The notes beneath the pieces are model-generated. The model made no database searches and was not told the origin of the DNA. It worked only from the letters and a program-made list of their open reading frames with translations. From an uncultured Opitutia bacterium (GTDB lineage Bacteria; Verrucomicrobiota; Verrucomicrobiia; Opitutales; Coraliomargaritaceae), in NCBI GenBank assembly GCA_937899295.1, contig CALBPO010000046.1, positions 1-5,528 of the forward strand: a stretch of DNA of 5,528 nt, given 5' to 3'. Positions 1 through 5,528 of the stretch are shown in pieces. The first letter of the stretch is position 1. Each line of letters begins with the position of its first letter. The position numbers and the translations under genes are program-made.

Positions 1-966
1 GGGGATGCTCGGGTCGCCTACTTGGGGCTGGTTGCGGTCGGTGTAGACCTGCATGGCGAAGTCACCAATCGCACCAGTGAAACTAGCGGGCTTGTCGGCT
101 GTTGGGAGCGCGAGGACTTCGATCGTTGTTGGCTCGGTGCTTAGGTTGAAACGCTCGGAGCGAGCAAAAAAGTCGTCGAAGAGGCTACTTCCGAAGCCTC
201 GCCCGCCGAGTGGATCGCGGGTGCGATTATTTTGCCCAGGTAGGCTTACAGATACGGTAAATTGAAAATTCAAATCCTGTGGGCCTATTTGTATTGGCGT
301 AATGGTGAGCGTCCAGTTAAGCACGCGGTAGCTACGACCATTGACGATCTCGGAAGTCTCCTTACTCTCAGGCAATTCACTACTTATGGTGAAGCCATCG
401 GCATTTCGATCGAAGCTATTGAGGCCCGAGAGCCGGACATTTGGTGCTATATAGAGTTTGAGCTCAAGAGTTGTTGTCTGACCGATATAGAGCTGATCGG
501 GCGTGTCGGCTTTTAGGAAGATTAACTCGTCTGTGGTCGGGCCCGCGTCGGCCGCGCGTTCGACGACTTGGAGTGTGGCGGTGGGAGCGCGGAGTGTTTG
601 CCCCTTGTATTGAAAAACGTAAGTGGGGAGAGTAAAGGTGCCGATGCGAGGAGCATCGGCATCTATGATGAGCTGTTGCGTGACGCTGTATTCTCGCGCG
701 CCGTTGATGATACTGGTCTGCTGACTGGTTGCAGTGCGACCGTTTGTTAAGTCTAGGCCTCCAGATTGCGGGATGGGCAGGCTGGTGACACGCTCTATTT
801 CTGGCTGTTCGCTAGTGCTAGTCTCTTTGATCTCAAGGACATACTGAGCCTTGTCGCCTAGCGCTACGCGGGGTGGATTGAAGATTGCAGTCACGCTAAT
901 CTCAGCGCTCGTGCTGAGCGCTAAGAGCCAAGGGAGAAGTAATAATGTGAATTTGAATCGGTGCAT
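1..966 (-). CDS. batD: BatD-like periplasmic protein (partial, C-terminus beyond left edge)
   Basis: The minus-strand frame from the ATG at 966 is open through base 1, giving 322 residues with no stop. BatD proteins are usually about 450-600 residues, so a large C-terminal part, normally with a membrane segment, is missing. Residues 1-21 form a signal peptide (basic M-H-R-F-K, a leucine-rich core, likely cleavage after T-S-A at 21). Family marks follow in order: A-I-F-N-P-P-R-V-A-L-G-D-K near 27-39, a N-G-R-T-A-T-S-Q-Q-T-S-I-I-N-G block at 75-89, L-Y-I-G-Q-T near 159-164, L-F-D-D-F-F near 262-267, and G-A-I-G-D-F with V-G-D-P at 298-319. These are beta-sandwich repeats expected in the periplasm. 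BatD likely works with the BatA and BatB VWA domains; its exact role is unknown. The start is 13 bases after the upstream stop, with no Shine-Dalgarno sequence. Confidence 0.92.
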   Translation of the reverse strand, partial: MHRFKFTLLLLPWLLALSTSAEISVTAIFNPPRVALGDKAQYVLEIKETSTSEQPEIERVTSLPIPQSGGLDLTNGRTATSQQTSIINGAREYSVTQQLIIDADAPRIGTFTLPTYVFQYKGQTLRAPTATLQVVERAADAGPTTDELIFLKADTPDQLYIGQTTTLELKLYIAPNVRLSGLNSFDRNADGFTISSELPESKETSEIVNGRSYRVLNWTLTITPIQIGPQDLNFQFTVSVSLPGQNNRTRDPLGGRGFGSSLFDDFFARSERFNLSTEPTTIEVLALPTADKPASFTGAIGDFAMQVYTDRNQPQVGDPSIP

Positions 967-979
967 AGATAAAATTTGT

Positions 980-2959
980 TTACCAGTCTCGGGTGTCGCC
1001 TGAGCGCTTACCGCGCGCTTGGTTGTTAAAGGGCAGGAGGGTTTCTTTGCCGCGAAGTGAATCAAGCAGGGCGGCGGCTTCAGCTTCGGTCATGCCCTCG
1101 ATTACTTCGCTGCTCATGCTGCCAGCCTGATCATCTTGCTTACTTTCGCCCTCGGTGGCTTCGGTGGTCCCAGCTTGTTGACCTTCTTCATCTCTGGATT
1201 CCCCACCCTCTTCGCCTGGTTGGGACTGCGGGATGTCGTCAAGGGGGTCTTCAGTTGATTCTTGATCGCTGGTTGAAGCGCCCTCGACTTCTTCGTCCGT
1301 CGTCTCTTGATTTTTTTGGTCGCCCGATTCCTCGGACGGATCGCCTTCTGAGCCTTCTTGGTCTTGGTTGGATTGCTCGGTGCTTTCCTCTCCTGATTCA
1401 TTTTCTTGGTTCTGTTGATCTTTGGAAGAGTTCTCGCCTTGCTCGCTGGTTTCAGATTGCTCGCTATCTTGTGAATCTTCTGAGTCCTCACCTTCTTCGG
1501 ATGAATCCTGATTCTCTTCCGATTCTCCAGACTGCTCTTCACTATCTTGTGACTGTTGTTGTTCGATTAATTTTTCGATGGCTTCACGAACTCGCGAGAC
1601 TTGCTCAATGTCTGCTTGAATTGATGTGTCGCTGGTATCGATCTCTTGGGCGGATTGAAATAAGGCCTCGGCTTTTTCAACTTGAACGAGAGCTGCTTGC
1701 GGGTCGCCGCTCTCGTAGCTTGTGTGTCCTTGTTGGTAGGTAGCGTGGGCTAGGTTGTAGAGAGCGTCGCGCTGCAGGTTGAGGTCATTCGTATTAGAAA
1801 GCGCGTTTTCGTAGCCGGCTTGAGCGGCTTCGTAGTCCCCTTGAGCCAGTGCTCTGTAAGCTGCATTGTAATTACTGTAGGCATTGAGATTGGATTCAGT
1901 CTTAGCAATTGTATCTGTTGGGCTAAGAGTTAGCGTTGCGAGAATAAGCATGCTAGCATGGATTGCAGCACTTCGGCGTCGGCGTATTAGTATATCAAAT
2001 ACAAGAAAGACTAGGGCGAAAGTGAGCGCCCATTGGAAACGCTCAATGCCTATTTCCTGCAATTCTGATTCGCGCTCTTCGCGTGGAAGCCTAGCGATGA
2101 CAGAATTATAAAGCTGGTCGAGGGAATCGCTACTAAGTTGGCTATAGATACCCCCAGTTGCCTGAGCGATGGCTTGGAGGGTATTCTCATCGAGTTTACT
2201 GAGTATGGGTTGCCCGCTCGAATCTCGAACGAATTCTTCAATGCCTTGTTCATTGCGGATGCGTAAGTATTCGCCCTCGGGCGTGCCGATGCCGATCGTG
2301 AAAACCTGGATGCCATCCTCGCGAGCTCTGGTGGCAGCGCTGGCGGCGTTGCCGCTTAGGTCTTCGCCGTCGGTTAGCAAGACGACGACCTTGATGTTGT
2401 TTTGCGAAGGAAATGCCTTGGTCGCTTCATCGATCGCGTTGCCGAGATCGCTGCCTCCGCTCGTCATAATGTTGGGGTCGATGGCGTCGAGACTCTCGTA
2501 AAAGGCGGAGTAATCGAGGGTGGGCGGTGTTTGTAGAAAGGCTTGCCCCGCAAAGGCGATGAGGCCGATACGGTCACCCTCTAAGCGCTCGACAAGATCG
2601 ATAATGGCAAGCTTTGCACGATCTAGGCGGGTGGGACGCAGATCGGTGGCAAGCATGCTCTTAGAGCTATCAAGGATGAAGACTATGTCCAGGCCGCGTG
2701 CTTTGCGCTCCGACCACTCGACGCCAAGTAGTGGACGCGCGTGTGCAATACCAATGGCTAGAACGGCAAGCAAGATACAGCCTGCCTTGATCCATGTGCG
2801 AGTGAAGCTGGCTTGTTCGGTCAACTGGTCGAGTAGTCGACTGGCCGCAAAACGACCGAGTAAGGCATCGCGCCGTCGAAAACCATACGCGAGCACTCCG
2901 CCGAAGAGCAGGAGTAGTATCGGCGTGATTCTCAACCATACTGGATCCTCAAAACTCAT
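980..2959 (-). CDS. batB: BatB-BatC fusion: VWA domain, TPR repeats and acidic tail
   Basis: This 659-residue protein joins what are two genes in Bacteroides. Membrane segments lie at about 9-26 and 57-73, separated by a basic loop. The VWA domain spans about 88-290: D97-S-S99-K-S101, then S170 in G-G-S-D-L-G where the MIDAS threonine normally sits, then D197 in L-L-T-D-G-E-D. A third membrane segment is at about 309-325, then R-R-R-R, then another hydrophobic stretch at 331-347. Two TPR-like units follow at about 363-396 and 398-440 ([27 protein letters not shown]). A low-complexity acidic stretch covers 468-616, and the C-terminus reads [14 protein letters not shown], ending R-D-W. The topology predicts periplasmic VWA and TPR parts. 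The ATGA overlap with the BatA stop, with no Shine-Dalgarno, indicates translational coupling. VWA-TPR fusions of this sort are known in Bat operons of several phyla. Confidence 0.93.
   Translation of the reverse strand: MSFEDPVWLRITPILLLLFGGVLAYGFRRRDALLGRFAASRLLDQLTEQASFTRTWIKAGCILLAVLAIGIAHARPLLGVEWSERKARGLDIVFILDSSKSMLATDLRPTRLDRAKLAIIDLVERLEGDRIGLIAFAGQAFLQTPPTLDYSAFYESLDAIDPNIMTSGGSDLGNAIDEATKAFPSQNNIKVVVLLTDGEDLSGNAASAATRAREDGIQVFTIGIGTPEGEYLRIRNEQGIEEFVRDSSGQPILSKLDENTLQAIAQATGGIYSQLSSDSLDQLYNSVIARLPREERESELQEIGIERFQWALTFALVFLVFDILIRRRRSAAIHASMLILATLTLSPTDTIAKTESNLNAYSNYNAAYRALAQGDYEAAQAGYENALSNTNDLNLQRDALYNLAHATYQQGHTSYESGDPQAALVQVEKAEALFQSAQEIDTSDTSIQADIEQVSRVREAIEKLIEQQQSQDSEEQSGESEENQDSSEEGEDSEDSQDSEQSETSEQGENSSKDQQNQENESGEESTEQSNQDQEGSEGDPSEESGDQKNQETTDEEVEGASTSDQESTEDPLDDIPQSQPGEEGGESRDEEGQQAGTTEATEGESKQDDQAGSMSSEVIEGMTEAEAAALLDSLRGKETLLPFNNQARGKRSGDTRDW
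1112..1558 (-). other. Low-complexity acidic region of the BatB-BatC fusion
   Basis: This stretch encodes residues 468-616 of the fusion protein and is made almost wholly of Ser, Glu, Asp, Gln, Asn, Gly and Thr. I count no aromatic, His or Cys residue and only four basic ones (K513, K549, R589, K607), so it should be a highly negative, disordered segment. The coding strand is strongly purine-rich through near-repeats of GAA, GAG, CAA and GAT codons. Long antisense and alternative-frame reading frames rich in Arg, Leu or Lys across this stretch follow from that bias and are not genes. Confidence 0.85.
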
Positions 2960-3993
2960 GGTAGACGGCGGTAGCGGGTGTTGCGAAGGACCTGCTCAAG
3001 AGCGAGTAAGAGCAGCGCTAGGCTTGCTAGCCAGACGAACAACTCTGTGAATGTGGCGTAAGACCGTAGCTCGATTTTGTTGGTTTCGAGTTGGTCGATT
3101 TCATCGTAGATGCGTTCTAGGTCGCCGTCCTTGGTTGCGCTGAAAAAACGACCGCCTGTGAGTTCGGCGATTTCGGCTAACTCAGCTTCGTCGTAGTTCG
3201 ACATATCGCTGCGACCTCGATAAACGGGCCTACCTTCACTGTCGCGGACGATGCGTCCCTCACGGTCAGTCGCAGGGATGGGGACACGGCCTTTTTTACC
3301 GGTGGCGATGGTGTAGACTTTGACTCCAAGAGTCTTGGCGACCTCGGCGGCGGCAATGGGAGAGAGGGCGCCTGAATTATTCTCGCCGTCTGTGAGTAAA
3401 ATAACGATACGACTACGGGCGTCATGCTCACGTAAGCGATTGATACTCGCTCCGAGGGCTGTGCCAATGGCAGTACCACCGCCATCGATCTCGCCGAGTT
3501 CGAGTCGCTCCAAGTTGCGCTTGAGCCAGTCGTGATTGAGTGTAAGCGGGCTGACAACGTAGGCATTGGCGGCGAAGGCGACGAGTCCGATCCGATCGAA
3601 TTCGCGCTTACCGATAAAGTTGTCGACCACGCGCTTTGCCGCATCGAGGCGCGTGACGATATCGTCTTGGGTCGATAGATCGAGTGCGCGCATGGATCCT
3701 GAGAGGTCAAGCGTGACGACGATATCGATACCTTCGGCCTCGGTGTCCTCGTTCATCCGACCAATCTGTGGACGAGCGAGGGCTGTAATGAGCGCGACTA
3801 GCGCGAGCAAACGCAGGCCGAAGAGTAGCTTGCCGGGACGGCTATGACGATTGCGGCTAATCTTCTTGACGAGAGCTATACTGGAAAAACGGACAGCCGC
3901 TTCGGGTCCCATACGACCTGCCCACCACGCTAGGATGGGTATGAGTAGGAGTAAAAAGAAAAATGCGGGATCCTCGAAATGAAAGAAACTCAT
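2956..3993 (-). CDS. batA: BatA-like membrane-anchored VWA protein
   Basis: This 345-residue protein is of the usual BatA length. Residues 10-24 and 56-73 form two N-terminal membrane segments separated by a basic loop ([10 protein letters not shown]). The VWA domain spans about 88-310 and has a complete metal-ion-dependent adhesion site: D96-L-S98-G-S100, T174 in G-G-G-T-A-I-G, and D202 in L-L-T-D-G-E-N. A third membrane segment at about 315-334 is followed by a basic tail. The positive-inside rule places the VWA domain in the periplasm, as expected for BatA. The domain should bind a divalent metal and a partner protein; the ligand is unknown. In Bacteroides and Francisella, Bat genes have been tied to oxygen or stress tolerance, but the mechanism is unsettled. 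The start is firm: an AAGGAAGGA lies 8 bases upstream, and its ATGA overlaps the DUF4381 stop. Confidence 0.95.
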   Translation of the reverse strand: MSFFHFEDPAFFFLLLLIPILAWWAGRMGPEAAVRFSSIALVKKISRNRHSRPGKLLFGLRLLALVALITALARPQIGRMNEDTEAEGIDIVVTLDLSGSMRALDLSTQDDIVTRLDAAKRVVDNFIGKREFDRIGLVAFAANAYVVSPLTLNHDWLKRNLERLELGEIDGGGTAIGTALGASINRLREHDARSRIVILLTDGENNSGALSPIAAAEVAKTLGVKVYTIATGKKGRVPIPATDREGRIVRDSEGRPVYRGRSDMSNYDEAELAEIAELTGGRFFSATKDGDLERIYDEIDQLETNKIELRSYATFTELFVWLASLALLLLALEQVLRNTRYRRLP

Positions 3994-4547
3994 TGGTGGG
4001 TTCCTTCCTTTTGGCTAATGACCTGCGCTTGATTGATGAGATCTTTTAATGTATCGATAATATGGATACGTGATTCGATACTGATTGTTTGCTGCGAAAA
4101 TTTAGTCTGGTCGAGGCTGTCTAGTATTTCGCTAAGTGTTGTCTGAAAAGATTCGTCGAACTGGGTATTGCCTTTTAGGCTAAGGAGAAATTCCTCGCTC
4201 GTGCGAGCTGTCGAACGTAGGCCAAACTCGTCTTCGAGATAACGGCGTAGAGCTTGCGAGCTTAGTATTGCAAAACGTTCGTCGTCTTTAGCGCTCAAGT
4301 CTGCGGCAGCCTGTAGCTCTGCTAGGGCAAACTCGTATGGCGGAGTCGTTGTCGCGGATTTTCGGCGACTACGGACGTATAACCAAATTAATAGGCCAAT
4401 AAAAAGAACAATAAATCCGAGTGCTAATATTATTTGCCAAGGTTCGTAAGCGGGTATCTCAATGGGGCCACGAACGCGATCGAGCGATGGCCCTTCAGGT
4501 AGGGGCGGCATCTGTGGTGCGGCGGGCATCTGGGCAAGAAATATCAT
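3990..4547 (-). CDS. DUF4381-like single-pass membrane protein
   Basis: This is a 185-residue protein taken from the ATG at 4547. The same frame stays open upstream to an ATG at 4703, but that start would overlap DUF58 by 143 bases and add 52 residues unlike any domain. The 4547 start lies 13 bases past the DUF58 stop behind a weak GAGAA. The protein has a proline-rich N-terminus (residues 8-36, including R-G-P-I-E-I-P-x-Y-E-P-W), one membrane segment at about 37-58, a basic stop (R-S-R-R-K), then a helical domain with [11 protein letters not shown] and R-T-S-E-E-F-L at about 100-121. This arrangement is typical of DUF4381, a family of unknown biochemistry in Bat operons. The positive-inside rule puts the proline-rich end outside and the helical domain in the cytoplasm, where it could contact DUF58 or MoxR (inference). 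Its TGA stop overlaps the BatA start. Confidence 0.85.
   Translation of the reverse strand: MIFLAQMPAAPQMPPLPEGPSLDRVRGPIEIPAYEPWQIILALGFIVLFIGLLIWLYVRSRRKSATTTPPYEFALAELQAAADLSAKDDERFAILSSQALRRYLEDEFGLRSTARTSEEFLLSLKGNTQFDESFQTTLSEILDSLDQTKFSQQTISIESRIHIIDTLKDLINQAQVISQKEGTHQ
4002..4010 (-). promoter_or_regulatory. Strong Shine-Dalgarno of the batA-like gene
   Basis: On the minus strand the sequence reads AAGGAAGGA, ending 8 bases before the ATG at 3993. It lies inside the last codons of the DUF4381 gene. It is the only clear purine-rich ribosome binding site in this operon segment; the other starts have weak or no matches. It fixes the start of the BatA-like gene and suggests that this gene gets independent, strong initiation in addition to coupling through the ATGA overlap. 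Confidence 0.75.
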
Positions 4548-4560
4548 TTCTAGTTCTCGT

Positions 4561-5463
4561 TTAGTGCCTACTAGCACGTAAAGCGAAGAGTTTACGCAGT
4601 GCGGGTAGATAAGGTTGATCTGTGCGAGCTTCGATCCAGTCGAGGCCTTTTTTACGCATGCCGGCTCGAAAAGCTTCAAGGCGTTCCTCAGCGAGCTTTG
4701 CATAGCGCTCTCTTATGTTATGGCTGCTGGTATTAATCTCGACCATATCGCCAGTCTCGGCGTCTTCGAGTGTGATTAGGCCGACTTTTGGTAGCACGTA
4801 TTCACGGGTATCGCTCAGGGCGATACTTACAAGGTCGTGTCGTTGATGGGTGAGGGCGAGTGTCGCGAAGAGTGGTGAATCGGGAGCGGGAAGTGGGGAG
4901 TCGTTATCGATGAAATCAGAGATCAAAAAGACGACACTTTTACGACGTTGTACGCGATTGAGGTAGTCGAGTGCGGACTTATGGTTGGTCGTTTTGCCAG
5001 AGGGTTCAAAAAAAAGTATGTCACGAATCACTCGTAGAATATGTCGGCGGCCTTTTTTAGGCGGAATGTAGTGCTCAACCTCCTTAGTATAGAGGAGAAG
5101 CCCAACCTTGTCGTTATTTTGCGAAGCGGAAAAGGCGATCACGCTAGCGATCTCTGCGGCTCGCTCGCGCTTACTTTGCTCGACGGAACCGAAAATGCCT
5201 GAAGCACTGAGGTCGATCAGTAACATGAGTGTCAGCTCGCGCTCTTCCCGGAAGACTTTTACGAAGGGTCGATCCATCTTAGCCGATACATTCCAATCGA
5301 TCGTACGCACGTCGTCACCGATGGCGTATTCGCGAACTTCTTCAAAGTCCATACCACGACCTTTGAAAGAGCTGTGATAAGCCCCTGTCACCGAATCGGT
5401 AACGAGCCGTCGTGTACGAATTTCTAGGCGACGGACTTTTTTAATGATGTCAGTTGGGGTCAT
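4561..5463 (-). CDS. DUF58 domain protein of the Bat/MoxR operon
   Basis: This is a complete 300-residue protein, the normal size for the compact, soluble DUF58 subfamily found beside MoxR and VWA genes. The hallmark block spans about residues 34-62: K-G-R-G-M-D-F-E-E-V-R-E-Y, then G-D-D-V-R-T-I-D-W-N. A VWA-like fold follows, with a MIDAS-type D-L-S-A-S at 84-88 and a second strand ending S-D-F at 182-184. The N-terminus (residues 1-20) is basic and has no signal peptide or membrane segment, so the protein should be cytoplasmic. DUF58 proteins are thought to act with the MoxR ATPase; no enzymatic reaction is established. The ATG at 5463 is chosen because M-T-P-x-D-I-I-K-K-V-R-R-L-E-I-R-T matches the usual family start. 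No Shine-Dalgarno sequence is visible upstream, and the start codon lies in a small inverted repeat. The stop is 13 bases before the next start. Confidence 0.95.
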   Translation of the reverse strand: MTPTDIIKKVRRLEIRTRRLVTDSVTGAYHSSFKGRGMDFEEVREYAIGDDVRTIDWNVSAKMDRPFVKVFREERELTLMLLIDLSASGIFGSVEQSKRERAAEIASVIAFSASQNNDKVGLLLYTKEVEHYIPPKKGRRHILRVIRDILFFEPSGKTTNHKSALDYLNRVQRRKSVVFLISDFIDNDSPLPAPDSPLFATLALTHQRHDLVSIALSDTREYVLPKVGLITLEDAETGDMVEINTSSHNIRERYAKLAEERLEAFRAGMRKKGLDWIEARTDQPYLPALRKLFALRASRH

Positions 5464-5473
5464 CAGAAATGAC
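5459..5473 (-). promoter_or_regulatory. Inverted repeat around the DUF58 start codon
   Basis: On the minus strand GTCAT, a five-base loop TTCTG, and ATGAC form a perfect 5-bp stem whose 3' arm contains the ATG of the DUF58 gene. A second GTCAT at 5490-5494 could compete for the same arm. The stem is short and AT-containing, so any effect on translation is speculative, and chance is a real alternative. Confidence 0.25.
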
Positions 5474-5505
5474 TTATAAATAATGAGTGATGACTGATTA
5501 TTCCC
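5464..5505. other. 42-base spacer, the longest non-coding gap
   Basis: This AT-rich gap separates the putative MoxR stop from the DUF58 start. I see no terminator-like GC stem with a T-run. There is a TATAAG-like hexamer but no properly spaced -35 partner, and no purine-rich ribosome site. It is most simply an intra-operon spacer. Confidence 0.6.
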
Positions 5506-5528
5506 TTATGGCACCGGCACAGCGTCAA
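5506..5528 (-). CDS. 3' end of probable MoxR-family AAA+ ATPase (partial, cut by right edge)
   Basis: Only the last six complete codons and the stop are inside the window. They read D-A-V-P-V-P followed by TAA in one minus-strand frame. Of the other two frames, one opens on TGA at once and the other runs through the spacer and stops only at the DUF58 start. A MoxR AAA+ ATPase is the usual gene directly upstream of DUF58 in Bat operons, and a short hydrophobic, proline-containing C-terminus of this kind fits what I remember of such ATPases. The family uses ATP hydrolysis for chaperone-like remodelling of VWA-protein partners in the cytoplasm. The call rests mainly on gene order, since seven codons cannot identify a family. 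The stop lies 42 bases before the DUF58 start, which is compatible with one operon. Confidence 0.5.

Noticed and set aside
53..750. Three short plus-strand open frames at the left end
   Set aside because: They lie opposite the BatD frame, which is open without a break from 966 to the edge and carries a signal peptide and family motifs.
967..979. Possible terminator or internal promoter between the fusion gene and BatD
   Set aside because: The gap is 13 bases with no stem. Operon continuity is the simpler reading.
1114..1542. Minus-strand open frame of 142 codons rich in Lys and Arg
   Set aside because: It is a shifted frame of the GAA/GAT/CAA-rich acidic segment, and its lysine-rich composition is the mechanical result of that codon content.
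1057..1743. Plus-strand open frame of 228 codons opposite the BatB-BatC fusion
   Set aside because: It is antisense to the purine-rich acidic stretch and rich in Arg, Leu and Ser with no domain. The opposite strand has a clear, continuous VWA-TPR protein.
2520..3050. Plus-strand open frame spanning the BatA-BatB junction
   Set aside because: It is antisense to two well-supported VWA genes, is Ser/Arg-rich, and has no recognisable domain.
5464..5528. Possible internal promoter before DUF58 (TTGACG-like and TATAAG-like hexamers)
   Set aside because: The two hexamers are about twice the usual distance apart, and the TTGACG falls in the probable MoxR coding end.
1..5528. A novel defence or mobile system
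   Set aside because: Every gene matches a Bat/MoxR-VWA operon. No integrase, transposase, repeat array, tRNA or shift in composition suggests an island.

Overview
The window holds most of one minus-strand operon of the Bat/MoxR-VWA type (named after Bacteroides aerotolerance). In transcription order, from right to left, it contains: the last codons of what is probably a MoxR-type AAA+ ATPase (cut by the right edge), a DUF58 protein, a small one-pass membrane protein of the DUF4381 kind, a BatA-like VWA protein, a BatB-like VWA domain fused to a BatC-like TPR and acidic tail, and a BatD-like protein cut by the left edge. No plus-strand gene, RNA gene, mobile element or CRISPR array is supported. 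The longest non-coding gap is 42 bases.

Base composition is moderate, roughly half G+C. Two features suggest a marine member of Verrucomicrobiota, perhaps the Opitutae/Puniceicoccales group: the gene set DUF58, DUF4381, BatA, BatB-TPR, BatD, and the wording of the DUF58 and BatB domains as I remember that group. Gammaproteobacteria and Planctomycetes carry similar operons, so the assignment is tentative and rests on family memory, not on a search.

Layout: 5506-5528 is the putative MoxR tail; 4561-5463 DUF58; 3990-4547 DUF4381, starting 13 bases after the DUF58 stop; 2956-3993 BatA, overlapping the DUF4381 stop by ATGA; 980-2959 the BatB-TPR fusion, overlapping the BatA stop by a second ATGA; 1-966 BatD, starting 13 bases after the fusion's stop. 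This packing indicates a single transcript with coupled translation.

Expected division of labour, combining family knowledge with the positive-inside rule applied to these proteins: MoxR and DUF58 are cytoplasmic. DUF4381 crosses the membrane once, with its helical domain probably inside. The VWA domains of BatA and BatB, the TPR plus acidic tail, and the BatD beta domains lie in the periplasm. The set looks like an ATP-driven chaperone-like assembly acting across the inner membrane. Its substrate is unknown. This is a recognised but poorly understood system, not a new one; the most interesting local points are the BatB-BatC fusion junction, the long acidic tail with a conserved-looking end, and the translation-start signals.
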